The notes under the pieces: generated by a model
Database searches by the model: none
What the model was told of the DNA's origin: nothing
The model's input: the letters and a program-made list of their open reading frames with translations, nothing else
NCBI GenBank assembly: GCA_015680685.1
Contig: MNCI01026937.1
Span: 862,880 to 926,879, forward strand
Direction of reading: 5' to 3'
DNA from: Gnetum montanum
Taxonomy: Eukaryota; Streptophyta; Gnetopsida; Gnetales; Gnetaceae
DNA length: 64,000 bases
Made by a program: the position numbers and the translations under genes
Part shown: piece after piece, positions 11,760 through 23,400 of the stretch
Layout: every line of letters begins with the position of its first letter
Position numbering within the stretch: position 1 is the stretch's first letter

Positions 11760-12617
11760 TGATGAGTCATAGATTGGCTACATCGATGAGGCCCCATCAA
11801 TTGGTTTGCATCGACTAGGCACTATCAATGCATCATTTGGTACATTGACATGGCCCCATCGATGTAGGGTTTATTCTTGACTATAAATATGTGTCAACTT
11901 GCCATGTTTTCATAGTGTAGTGAGTAGAATATGTTCCCAAGTGCCTATAGTAGGAGTCATTGAGTGTATAAATCTTTATTTGAGCACTATTGTACTTGAG
12001 CACGATAGTGTGTGCAACAATAAAGATGAGCTTTCTAATCAAAGCTTGTAGCATTCTCGATAGCTTAAATGTTTTATTCATGCATTTAATTTTTTAGTTA
12101 TTTATTTAATGTTCTTTAGTAATTAAGCTAAAATAAGTAATTAAGCAAGATAAGCTCAATGGAAATTAAGTAAACACATAAGTACAACTACTTCGAGCAT
12201 GCGTATGATGTTTGGTAATCCCAATAGCACTTAACACTTGTAATCTAGCAACGTTATATGTGTTCAAGATGTGTATGGTGTGTGGGACCAAATACTTATG
12301 TTAGCACTAGTTGAGCAATAGTTAACCTATTACATTAAAGTAGATATTAAATTACTTTATTCTCTATCCTATTTATTTCAATAACCAAAATCATAAAATA
12401 TAAAATGATAAAAATCATGTGCTTCAATTACACTTAAACCATACCCTTGAGCCTCACAAGTGTAGTTGGGAAGACAACAAATGTCCTCAATGTTGAAGTT
12501 TACTTGCTAGAGAACTAGTGCACCAGAAAACTATAGAGTCCACGAAATTCAACTAGATCACGTGTGAATGCTTGGTAATTCATATGGTTGGGTGTAGGGG
12601 TACCTTGCCACTAATCA
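11760..12617 (+). repeat. 5' LTR of the outer gypsy element
   Basis: Starts TGATGAGTCA, ends CACTAATCA and is followed by a PBS. The U3 part contains repeated blocks with CATCGATG and ATCGACTAGGC. A TATA-like ACTATAAATATG lies near 11881. The matching 3' LTR is 31000-31877. The two have diverged visibly, mostly by transitions. Confidence 0.9.
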
Positions 12618-12635
12618 TTAGCACTGTTATGAGGG
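12618..12635 (+). other. Degenerate primer-binding site of the outer element
   Basis: TTAGCACTGTTATGAGGG begins immediately after the LTR. It aligns with the plant gypsy PBS TTGGCGCCGTTGCCGGGG (tRNA-Asp type by my recollection), with differences that are nearly all transitions. Confidence 0.7.
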
Positions 12636-12772
12636 ATTCTTTTTGTCTGAAATGTGCACTATCTAGGATTAGTAAACATCATTAACATCATTGAATGAAC
12701 CCTAAGATCAACATCATTCTCACACATAATATAATCACATACGCACATTGATATTTTGTTTATTTTGCAAAA

Positions 12773-12918
12773 ATGTCTTCTTCTCATAAATGTGACAATG
12801 CTAAACCATTGATCCCTCAAGAATGCAAGGTTGTATATACTCATATAGATGAGTATGTGCTTGACTTCACCTTCATCTTACATTAGGATGAACAATTGCA
12901 ATGGCATGACATGGAAGG
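12773..12918 (+). pseudogene. Outer element gag, 5' fragment before the nested insertion
   Basis: ATG at 12773 opens MSSSHKCDNAKP and reads on to DEQLQWHDME, where the younger element is inserted. The equivalent stretch of the inner element's own gag starts MSSSSSHKST and reaches DE-stop-MRWRD, so this start is supported by homology between the two. Translation resumes after 20310. One TAG stop interrupts it. Confidence 0.8.
12914..12918. repeat. Left target-site duplication GAAGG of the nested gypsy element
   Basis: GAAGG here and at 20306-20310 are identical and exactly abut the TG and CA ends of the nested LTRs. Confidence 0.93.
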
Positions 12919-13912
12919 TGATGAGACATGATATCGCATGCACCGCAATATCGCGTACATGATATCATGGTCTGCTGCAAAATCTATAAATAAAAGGTGA
13001 AACTCCCCTTATTTCTCATCCTGGTCTTGAAGTAGGGAAACTTTGGCAGTTTGATCACTCCAGAGATAGAATATTTTCCATGTGCCGCAGTAGGAGTCCA
13101 AAAGTGAATGAATCTTTATTCGAGCAACATTGTACCTGAACACAAGTTGTGTATGGCAATAAAGACGAACTTCCTGGATAAACCTTGCAGTGCATGGAAT
13201 AGGATTTTATTTATTGTTTTCTCTCTCACCCTTAAACTCCTAGAATGTGGTATGAGTACGAATTGATTACGAGCATCTAAGGATGTGTACAGTTAGTCAA
13301 GGAATCGGCCACTCTCCACATGCGATCTGAGTACAACTTGATTACAAGCATCTAGTGTGACTACTTGGTAACCCAGTGGTGTATCCAGGATCTACGCTTG
13401 GTAATCCCAGTGGTAGTCGTACACCCCAATGTGTACGGTTAGTCAAGGAATCGGCCGCTCATCGCACTTAGGCTAGATAGGCTCTCTCAACCCTTTCCTC
13501 CTAGTTAAGTGTCTCAATACGACCACTTCAAGCACGTGCATTACGCGTGGTGATCCCAGTGATGATTAGCATTTGGTAGCCATAATTGCATCGGTTCAGG
13601 GTGTGTACAGTAAGTGGGAACGGATGCTGACGCTAGTTAATTTAGACTTAGTTCATTAGTTAGAGTTAGTTAGTTCCTCAACCCTTCACCTCATAGCATA
13701 GGAGAAAAACATAAAAACATATAAAAATCATATACCTTGGACTTACTTAACCATACACAGTGACAACTACAAGTAAGTCTGGGAAGACAATGAATAGTTA
13801 ACCTTAAGTGTTCCATAAGGCGTGTAGGCATTTAGTCTGCGGAGTTCCACTGGATCACGCGTGCTACACTCATTTCGTATGGTTGAGTGTAGGGGTACCT
13901 CGCCACTCATCA
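12919..13912 (+). repeat. 5' LTR of the nested gypsy element
   Basis: Starts TGATGAGACA and ends CCACTCATCA. A TATA box (TATAAATAAAAGG) lies at about 12985. Relative to the 3' LTR it carries about 30 extra bases near 12935-12965 that repeat the ATATCGC / GATATC motif. It retains CpGs that the outer element has lost. Confidence 0.93.
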
Positions 13913-13913
13913 T

Positions 13914-13930
13914 TGGTGCCATTGCCGTGG
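13914..13930 (+). other. Primer-binding site of the nested element
   Basis: TGGTGCCATTGCCGTGG follows the LTR end after one base. It matches the plant gypsy PBS TGGCGCCGTTGCCGGGG at most positions, which is complementary to a tRNA 3' end (tRNA-Asp type by recollection). Confidence 0.82.
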
Positions 13931-14058
13931 ACTAAGTGTTTGTGCGCTAAGTAGAACATAAGAGGATATTACTCACATAATTAGGAGCTTAAACGAACCT
14001 TAGGGTTAATCAAATAGAAAAAATTATATAACGGTAATTAGCACACCTATAAGACATC

Positions 14059-16570
14059 ATGTCTTCTTCTTCTTCTCACAAGAGCACATCACCTAAGGAT
14101 CATACAAAGAACAGTTGACAATCAAAAACACATAGCCAAAATCAGCCAGTTCCTCAACAATACAAAGTGACATATACTCATCCTGATGAGTATATACCTG
14201 ATTATACTTTTATCCTCCATCAAGATGAATAGATGCGTTGGAGAGATTTGTTTGATAACATAGTCTTACCTCTAGATCGATCAATCCCTAGCATGCTTAT
14301 CTGTGCTTTGGCACAGACTGGCATGACAGAGCTTTATGCTAAATACGTTATGAAATACTTTAGCACAAGGGATTATCATCCCATATATTTACAACGTATG
14401 AGGGACGCAAGGCAGGAGAGCCAACATACACTGTTGAAGGGCAAAGAGGTCCCACACATCCTTAGTGAAATTAGAGATGAGGAACCCATTACAATGGGTT
14501 CTCTATCAAGAGTTGTTCCCCCTCCTAACGATGGTGAGGAGGTTGGGTATAAGAACTTACGCTCAATGATACACAACACTAGTTCTGATGCCCTTGAACA
14601 CTAGCTGTTCACAGAGGGAACAATAACTCATGCCAAGGATGGGCACTTAGATCATCACCATGATCGGGGTTGAAGCAGCTGAAGAGAAGGTAGGAAGCAT
14701 TGCCACAGTGATGGTTCTCCTTCTTCTTCCTCTTCTTCACATCATTCATCCTCTCGTTCCACATCTAGGCACAATCATGATAAGCACAACGGAGAGGATA
14801 AAGTAAGACAAATGAGAAACCTTGATGAGAGAGTCGAGAGAGAGGACAAGGGCATGAATGAAGGGAGAGTAGGAAACAACGGAGACATCACATGCGTCAT
14901 GAAAGAGATGATCATGATGAACCACTACTCACAACCCAAAGTATTCTTGACATAATGGAGGCAGTGAGAATCCCATCAAGGCATTTAAAAGATAGTCAGA
15001 TCAAATGCTTAGATATGAACAACATCCCATGATTTGAAGGGGGATACAACGCTGATCCGTAACATCATTTACAGGCATTCCACGATGCCTGCTCCTTGCA
15101 GAACATTGAGAACAAGTGGCAAAAACTTAAGTTATTTTCTAGGACACTCACTAATGAAGCAAAGAGCTGGTACCGATCCTTAGAACCGAAAACCATTAGG
15201 AGGTGGAGTACGATGATAGAACTATTCAACGATAAGTATCAGACGTACTCCAGAGTGTCCAATTTGCATAAGCAGACCCAAGGATGGAAGCAATGTATTC
15301 ATGAACCCTTGGATGCTACCATGGCCTGCTACTACACATTGTTACATCGTTGCCCGAGCCATGGATACACTCAATGGGATCAACTCCGCCACATTGTAGA
15401 TGGGCTAAGGCATGAGACTAGAAGAACCCTTGGGACTTATGCCCAAGGAAGACTATCACAACTAAGAGCCCATGAAGTTCAGCGCTTGTTGGAGCAAGTA
15501 GCAAAAGAAGAAGGTGAGCTATGAAAAAGAGAAAGTGCAGAAGAATACAACCGTGATCCCTCTCTTCGAAATAAGGGAGTGAAATTTTTTGATGAAGAGG
15601 ATGAGTCACCAATTGAAGAGTTGGTGAACAGAAAAACCTTGCCGATTCAAAAAATCACAACATAATTAGTGGCTAAGGTAGATGACATATGGAGTTCCTT
15701 AGACTCTAGGCTTGAAACTGTCTTGAAAACCGTAGAAGAGTCTAAGGTGGAACCAAGTAGTGACAAAGGTAAAACAAAGTGGAGAGATTTAGGCCTTGCA
15801 CATAACAAGGGTAAGGAAAAATCACTAACTCCGATGTGGTTGTGGATTCGGATTCGAACGATGGTGGTGGATGTGAGATCTACCATTATGACCATCCTTA
15901 GGGATGTTGTCCAATCATCTCACATCTACAGGAGTCTGGGGTGTATGCGCTTAATCCGAGACTTAACCAATGGCAAACACCCTAAAGGTTACCTTATCCC
16001 AAAGGTAACCCAAGGTAGTTCCACCAACCCTTAATGTATTATCCAAGTGGAACTCCACCACAACCCATCAGACAACATCAGTAGTGGCAATACCCACATT
16101 CATGGGGGATGCCATCACCAAAACATCAATACCCTTACCGGTTGCCTGATCCCTATGGATATTATGTGCAGCAGCCAATTTCTCCAAGTGATTCTACGAG
16201 TCACACAACTCCCCACCATCACTACCAAGTTCGGGAGTACTTCAGAAGGACTCCTTCTCCTCCAGGAGACACTCCATACCCACACCATCCTCCTAATCCA
16301 TCCGCACCACTTCCACCAGTAGTAGTTCCCATAACACCTCCTACTCCAACAGTGCAAGGGGAACTTCCTCCTCAACTATAACAACGTCACGCTGCGAGAG
16401 CTGTAAATATTCAACCTACTACTGATTCTGATAAATGTAAAAAGAGAATACCCTTCTTCAGAACCAAAAGCCCAAAAAAACTCTCGCAACAATAAGCGGT
16501 TGAGTCCACAACCACTCCTCCACCATCTAACACTTTGGAGCACCCTTCAGTCCAATAAAGCTTAACGCAT
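14059..16570 (+). pseudogene. Gag of the nested gypsy element
   Basis: Gag starts at ATG 14059 (MSSSSSHKSTSPKDH). A 123-codon stretch (14233-14604) carries the N-terminal domain with MRWRDLFDNIVLPLDRS. The retrotransposon-gag core lies at 15096-15524, with WQKLKLFSRTLTNEAKSWYR, IELFNDKYQTYSR and HIVDGLRHETRRTLG. At about 15866-15910 a cysteine-histidine motif CEIYHYDHP...GCCP is a mutated form of the outer element's CDICQYDHPKGC. A proline-, histidine- and tyrosine-rich linker follows (16109-16381) before the protease. Breaks include TAG stops and at least one frameshift near 15960-16050. As the particle protein it could still have been packaged in trans when intact. Confidence 0.85.
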
Positions 16571-17205
16571 ATGGTTATGTTAACACATACCATAACTGAC
16601 TGGATCAAGGTAGGCCATCTTCCTAGGAAACTAATTGACCTAGGGAGTCCCTTAATCTACCTTCAAGTGGCCGAAAATGAACCACATAGGGCTTTTCTTG
16701 ACTCAGGTTTCGGAGTCAACTTAATTTCACAAGAGATGTATCACGCTTGGAACCTGCCACAACTCAAGAAGAGAAAAATTCAACTAGAGTTGGCGGACAG
16801 TCCATCACCATTCCCTTGGGATTGGTGGAGGACATCATTACCACTGTGTGTGATTGGTCTTACCCAGTTGATTTTCTGGTGATTGAAGTGAACAACAACG
16901 AAGGGGACTTCCCAATTATAATGGGAAGGGAATGGCTAAGTATAGTAGATGCATGCCTTAGGATCCGCGATCTTTCCTTGGAAATATCTAAGATAAACAT
17001 TTATGGAAAGATCGAGAAGAGGAAAGTTCCATGCATCACATACAGTGATTCATCGGGTGATGACATAGAGGAATTTCCTACATGCAATAGGTGTGCCCTT
17101 GAAACTTTGAAACAAAGATGCCTATATGTAGAAACCACACAACAAGTAGTAGACACCCCGTGGTTGATAGTTACTCGAAGGAGCAAACCAATATGCATGG
17201 AATAA
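16571..17205 (+). pseudogene. Aspartic protease of the nested gypsy element
   Basis: The first part (16571-16800) includes DWIKVGHLPRKLIDLGSP, then the active-site segment AFLDSGFGVNLISQEMY with the catalytic D-S-G preserved. A frameshift at about 16795 moves the reading into the frame that contains ITIPLGLVEDIITTV, YPVDFLVIEV and FPIIMGREWLSIVDA, the flap and C-terminal motifs of retropepsins. The frame closes at 17205. In an autonomous gypsy element RT would follow about 400 bases on. Here the sequence goes to 3' untranslated DNA. Confidence 0.85.
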
Positions 17206-19341
17206 ACTGAGGAAACCCATGCCAACAACAAGAGCATATATACATTGGAATATGAGCATCGCCAACTTCCACTCCATAATCTAAGATCATCAATTGGGAG
17301 CAGTTGGACACTTCTACGAAATTCAAATAGGCATTCATCATTTCGGATCTCTCCCTTACAACTTAGTCATGGAGGAGATGGCCACCTATGCTAACCATAT
17401 GGGGCCCTCGGTTCTTTTAAGTATTTTTTTACACATTTTTTGTTTTACACATTTTTGTTTTACATGTTTTTTTTACACGTTTTTGTTTTACAAATTTCTT
17501 TAACTTTTCTTATTTTTTTTCTTACATCATCATTATACTTTCCATTTTGTGTGTGTGTGTGTGTGTACCATCTTGTAAGTTTGTCACCCAATAAGTGTTC
17601 AGACAACTGGTATGAACTATTTTCATGTTGATTGCTAATGTTTGGTTTTTACCTTTAAGTCACAATGTTGATGCTAAGGTATGTTTCTTTTGATATGGCA
17701 AGTAATGAGATCACTTCATCCATCCATCCACCCACCAGTTTCTATGGTCTCTCTCGACTTGGAAATGTACAAGTCCCCTTCATAATAAGAACTTTAACAA
17801 ATCGATGACTAGGCATTTCTCAAACTAAGGAAGGACTCAAGTATTGAAAAGGGTGTGACTTCAAGGGAACTTGATGCATTTGTGTTGGCCATTCTCTTGG
17901 GTGCTTGGATGTTTTTATTTTTGAGTTTTCTTACCATTCCGATGTTACCCAATTATCGGAAGCTGAGTCAATAAAAATAATCAAGTCTTTGCATGGTGTG
18001 GTTCTCACGCATAAAAACACAAAACACAAAAGGAAAAAAAAACAACAACAACAAAGAAAGTGAGAATTCAAAGCACACCCCTTAGATGAAATAAACCTAG
18101 GCTACAAGCACTGGTTATGGAACCAAAAGTGTTCCCTCTAACTAAGGCCCTTCTCACTTTTCATTCTCTCCTTTGTTTCATCGGAATGGTGGTGGCTCTT
18201 TGGAGATGCATTCTTGTTATTCAAGAGGATGGTTCGGCCAAATGTATTGATGTAAAGTCACTGGATGTGGTTCGTTTGAGGCTAGAGTTGAAATGAGATT
18301 TGCTAAGTTCCATTAATCATGAAACACACAAGGGGCTGAACACCACCTTTTTCTTGGGATTCCATTCCATTTTCTTCTCTCCATCCTTCTCTCCATAATT
18401 CACCTCATTTCCAGTTGTATCATTAGTGTACATATTTTGGTTAACGCATTGTTTTCTTTTCGGTAAATTCTTGTGGTCAAGACTTTAACTCGTGTTGCAA
18501 ATGACATTCCCAGAGCCTACGGACTCTTTGAATGTGGGATTGTCAGGGCATTAAGGACATGAGCCTACTTTGGGGAGGGCCCACTGACATTCCTATTTGG
18601 TGCATCAGTTAACTTCTTTTCCCTAACATTTTTACAATTTATTTTATTTTTTTCATTACCATCTTGACATCCATTTCCTTGATGCTATAGTTGTCTGTTT
18701 TTATCTATCTTTCGTACTCCTTTCCTTTCTTCATTCTAACGCTACCGAAGGTTCGTGATTAGTCATGGGGGTATGGGGCCTGATTTTTTCGATTTTTCTC
18801 CTAGCCCAAAAATTTTTGATTTTCTCCCTAGCCCCTACACCTTTGGTAGTCATCATTAATATATATCTAGACCCATATCGGCCATACCACAACCTACCAA
18901 TGGATCTTTCACTGTAGCAAGGTATCAATTACATGATGATTCATTTACCCTTGCTAATATAAGATTGTGTTGTATGTGTAGATGGTGATTGTACAAACAA
19001 TGGATTGGATTTGGAGCAAACACTTGGAATGGAGCAGCGCTGAAGTAGCTATGCAAGGAGCAAGATCAATGGTGCGCTTACGGATGGACAATGAAGATGC
19101 AATCTTGGCGTTGGCAGTAGCAACACTTCTTTTTCTCTCTCTTTCTCAACTACCAACTAAGGCCTGATGTCATTGTAATAAGGTGTTCACCCTTGTTGTC
19201 ATGAACACCAGTTTTGTCAAGTCTTGTAATGATGATCCGTTCACATGTCATCCCATTAGTTCCATTCCCCTCAATAATTCCATACCTTCCCAATATTTTG
19301 TAAGGAACTTGAGGACGAGTTTTCATTCAGTCATGGGGGTA
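17206..19341 (+). other. Pol deletion junction and 3' untranslated region of the nested element
   Basis: The junction that replaces RT, RNase H and integrase falls between about 17210 and 17340. From CTTAGTCATGGAGGAGATGG (about 17360) the sequence aligns with the outer element from about 26240. A tract of repeated TTTTACAC units spans 17420-17500, and a (TG)n run lies at 17549-17566. Sequence equivalent to the outer element's 27.2-30.8 kb module is absent. The region ends in a purine-rich CATGGGGGTA, the probable polypurine tract, immediately before the 3' LTR. No credible gene is present. Confidence 0.75.
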
Positions 19342-20305
19342 TGATGAGTCACGATATCGCAGTCTGTTGCCAAATCTATAAATAAGAGGCAGCACTCCCC
19401 TTATTTTCCATCCTGGTCTAGAAGTAGGGAAACTCTGGCAATTTGATCACTTCAGAGATAGAATATTTTCCGTGTGCCCGCAGTAGGAGTCCAAAACTGA
19501 ATGGATCTTTATTTGAGCAACATTGTACTTAAACACAAGTTGTGTATGACAATAAAGACGAACTTCCTAGATAAACCTTGTAGTGCATGGAATAGGATTT
19601 TATTTATTGTTTTCTCTCTTACCCTTAAAATCCTATAATGCGATATGAGTATGACTTGATTACGAGCATCTAAGGATGTGTACGGTTAGTTAAGGAATCA
19701 GCCGCTCTCTACATGCAATCTGAGTACGACTTGATTACGAGCATCTAGTGTGACTACTTGGTAACCCAGTGGCGTATCCAAGATCTACGCTTGGTAATCC
19801 CAGTGATAGTCATACACCCTGATGTGTACGGTTAGTCAAGGAATCGACCGCTCATCGCACTTAGGCTAGATAGGCTCTCTCAACCCTTTCCTCCTAGTTA
19901 AGTGCCTCAGTACGACCACTTCGAGCACGTGCGTTACGCATGGTGATCCTAGTGAGGATTAGCATTTGGTAGCCATGGTTGCATCGGTTCAGAGTGTGTA
20001 TAGTAAGTGGGAACGGATGCTGACGCTAGTTAATTTAGACTTAGTTCATTAGTTAGAGTTAGTTAGCTCCTCAACCCTTCACCTCATAGCATAGGAAAAA
20101 AACGTAAAAACATATAAAAATCATATACCTCGGACTTACTTAACCATACACCGTGACAACTACAAGTAAGTCTGGGAAGACAACGAATGGTTAACCTTAA
20201 GTGTTCCATGAGGCGTGTAGGCATTTAGTCTATGGAGTTCAACCAAATCATGCATGCTATGCTCTTTTCATATGGTTGAGTGTAGGGGTACCTCACCACT
20301 CATCA
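19342..20305 (+). repeat. 3' LTR of the nested gypsy element
   Basis: Starts TGATGAGTCACGATATCG, ends CACTCATCA and abuts the GAAGG duplication. It aligns with 12919-13912 along its length, with scattered transitions and one roughly 30-base length difference near the start. Confidence 0.93.
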
Positions 20306-22600
20306 GAAGGAAATATTGTAATGCCTCCCAATCGATCTATGCTTGTGATGCTACTTCAAATTTTTAAGAAGTTAGGCATCCAACATCTTCAAGAGGAGTA
20401 CATTTTGCATGATTACGATTACCAAGACTATCATTCCATTGAAACACAATGCCAAGGAGATTAACATTAGGAGAAGCATCATGAGTTTGTGAAGGGAAAA
20501 TGGTTCACAAATCCCTTGTTCCTATTGAACCAAGATGATAATGAGGATCCTCCCTCTGGGGACTCTCAACATGAAAATTCTCCATTCCTTATTAATGGTG
20601 ATGAGGGTGTGGCCCTAAATCTATGATCCACTATCAACAATCTAGGATTAAGGAAAGATGGTATTCAAGGTAGGGGATAAGATAAGCATCAAGACAATAA
20701 GAAAACTGACAAATGTGGCTATGCCAACCAAAGGAGAATTGGTAGAAATCATGGTGGTAGTAGTCCTCCTATCTCTTCACCATATTCATCTGCATCTCTT
20801 TATTCTTCATCTTCTAATTCTGAAAATGTTGCAGAAGGAACAACCGTGATGGAGGTGAATAGTGGGATAATAATACTAATCATTGGGCCCACAATGAATG
20901 AAGGGGTCATAGAGGACATCATTAGTGATGACAAAATAATGATGATGATGAGCCTTTTCTCACAACTTGGAGCATGCTAAATATTGCAAAGGTTGTAAAA
21001 ATTTCAACTAGGCATGTGAAAGATAGCTAAATCAGACAACTTGATATGAATAATATTCCCAAATTTTAGGGGGATATAATTATGATCCATAAACACATCT
21101 TCAAGCTTTTCATGATGTTAGTGCCTTACAAAACATTGAAAATGATTGGCAAAAACTAAAGTTATTTTCCATGATACTCATCAAGGAAGTAGAAAGCTAG
21201 TATTGGTCCTTGGAGCTAGAATTTGTCGGCATGTGGAGTACAATACTAGAGTTATTTAATGATAAGTATCAGATGTACTCTAGATTGTCTAATCTAAGAA
21301 GGAAAATCCAAGGATGAAAACAAATAACACATGAAACCTTGGATGCCACCATGGGAAAATATCATTCTCTATTACACCAATGCCTAGCCATGGTTATTCT
21401 AGAGGGAAAAACTCCACTACATCATAGATGGGCTTAGAGCAAAAACTAGAACTCTTAGGGTTTGTGCCTAGGGGAGACTGTTCAAACTAAGAGTTCATCA
21501 TATCCAAAGGATAATAGAGTAGGTAGCAAAAGAAGAAGGTGATTTGTGAAAGAGAAAAAGCACAAAAGAATATAATAGGGATCCTTCCATCAAGAAAAGG
21601 GAGGTTTGATTCTATGACGAGGAGGAATCACTAGTCGATGAGGTGGTGAACAGGAAAACCTTTCCCATCCAAAAATCTATTTCTAATATTTTGGAAAAGG
21701 TTGATAAACTATGGGACTCTTTGGATGAAAAATTACAAAAGACTATGAAGATTGTTGAAGAATCCAAAGAGAAGAATAGTTATCGTAACCGTATGAGGTA
21801 GAAAGAAGTTGAATGTGCCTATTAAAAAGGTAAGGGCAAAGTTTCTGCAATGGAAGAAATTATGGAGATACACTCTAATGATGATGTTGGATGTGACATT
21901 TGTCAATATGACCATCCTAAGGGATGTTTTCCTATGATTTCACACTTACAAGAGTCTAGGGTGTACATGTTGAATCCTTAACTAGCAAGGAGGCAAACAC
22001 CTAGACAATTACCTTATCCTTAAGGTAATCCAAGGTAGTTCTACCATCAATAGCAAGCTTACTATCCAAGTGGAGCTCCACCATAATCGTATGAGTAATA
22101 CAAGTAGTGGAAGTAATCATAGTTGTGGGGGATGCCACCATTGAGACAATAGTACCCTTATAAGCAACTAGATCCATATGACTACTATGTTTAGTAACCT
22201 ATTTCTCCACCTTGGTCTACCAACCACTCCTCATTCCAACATCACTATTATCCTCTAAAGTATCATTGAACTCATTCACCATCTACTTAAGGGAAGCCCC
22301 CATATCCATACCACCCTTTGGATCTGTCTACCCATGTCCCTCTATCCTTAACCCCATTACCTCCTACTTCATCTATGCAAGGCAAAGTTTCCCCATAGCC
22401 ACAACAACAAAATGCTATGAGGGTTGTAAATTTACAATTGGCCTTCTAGCTAAGTGGTTTGGAATATAGATCCAGGAAACAACCATTTTTTTGACCCAAT
22501 AGTCCACCCAAATCCTCATAACCTAATGTGGTTAGTCACCTTGTATCTCCAGTATCCGCAACCTCTATACCAAACACATTCAAGGATCCTTCAAATCAAA
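20306..22600 (+). pseudogene. Outer element gag, main part
   Basis: After the duplicated GAAGG the frame continues NIVMPPNRSMLVMLLQIFKK, homologous to NIVLPLDRSIPSMLICALAQ of the nested copy. Further on come the gag core (about 21130-21480) with WQKLKLFS near 21150 and ELFNDKYQMYSRLS, then CDICQYDHPKGCFPMISHLQ at about 21890-21950. This is a C-x2-C-x3-H-x3-C arrangement not identical to the usual CCHC knuckle. A proline-rich tail encodes YYPSGAPP-like sequence. Stops are numerous, mostly TAG and TAA. This is a dead gene whose first 49 codons lie on the far side of the nested insertion. Confidence 0.82.
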
Positions 22601-23400
22601 CATTGCCTTAAATCTACATTATGATGTTAACTCATGTTGTCTTCGAATAGATTAAGGTTTGTAACATTTCCATGAAAAGATTTGACCCAAGAATTCCTCT
22701 TATTTACCTATAGATTGTTAGACATGAGCCATGTAAGGCTCTTCTTGATTCCAATTCTAGTGTCAATATCATCATCCATGACATGTACAAAGCTTGGAAC
22801 CTACTACCTCTCAAGAAGAGCAACATCTATTTCGAATTGGTAGACTAATCAATCACCATCCCTTTGGGATTGGTGAAGGACATTATGACTATAGTTTGTG
22901 GGTGGTCCTATCCTACTGATTTTCTAGTGATCAAGGTAGAAAACTACAAAGGCACCTTTCCCATCATTATGGGATGTGAATGGTTAAGCACTATTAATGC
23001 ATGAATCAACATTAGGGACCTTTCCTTGGAAATCTCCAAGGAGAATGAATTTGAATGACTAAAGAAGAAGCATGTGCTATGCATCGCATACAATGATAAT
23101 GGGTGTAATTGCATGCAAAAAATCTAATCCATTAAAAGTACATTTATTAAGGCATGCAAGCAATGTGCACATGAAACTGATATCAAAAGGTGTGTGTACA
23201 CAATAGTCACAAAATAGGATGGAATTCAGTGGCTAACAGTTGAGTCTAACAATAGCATACTATGCATGGAACCCTCTAAGAGCTTGACATGTGCTTATGT
23301 CAAGGGCATGGATGAATTTGAGCAAGTTCATCACTAACTTTCTGATGATGAATATGATGATACTTATTGGGGAGAATTGGTAATCCTTGATCATTTCAAG
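22601..23400 (+). pseudogene. Outer element aspartic protease
   Basis: The active-site region reads ALLDSNSSVNIIIHDMY at about 22735-22785, where D-S-G of the nested copy has become D-S-N, so the essential glycine is lost. Downstream ITIPLGLVKDIMTIV, YPTDFLVIKV and FPIIMGCEWLSTINA match the nested copy's flap and C-terminal motifs. A linker rich in cysteine (CKQCAHETDIKRCVY) follows to the start of RT. Confidence 0.83.

Larger units (their letters stand above)
12919..20305 (+). mobile_element. Nested, non-autonomous Ty3/gypsy element (gag-protease only)
   Basis: LTRs of 994 and 964 bases, a PBS, gag and aspartic protease are present. RT, RNase H and integrase are absent. The sequence passes from the protease directly into a 3' untranslated region that aligns with the outer element from about 26200. 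The 5-bp target duplications are perfect, and it sits inside the outer element's gag, so it is the younger of the two. Because it lacks a polymerase and integrase, it must have been mobilised by proteins supplied in trans, perhaps from a relative like the outer element (inference). Confidence 0.92.

Noticed and set aside
17440-17631. Phenylalanine-rich plus-strand frames with apparent membrane segments
   Set aside because: They are translations of the T-rich TTTTACAC tract. A similar frame appears at 26155-26567 in the outer element for the same reason.
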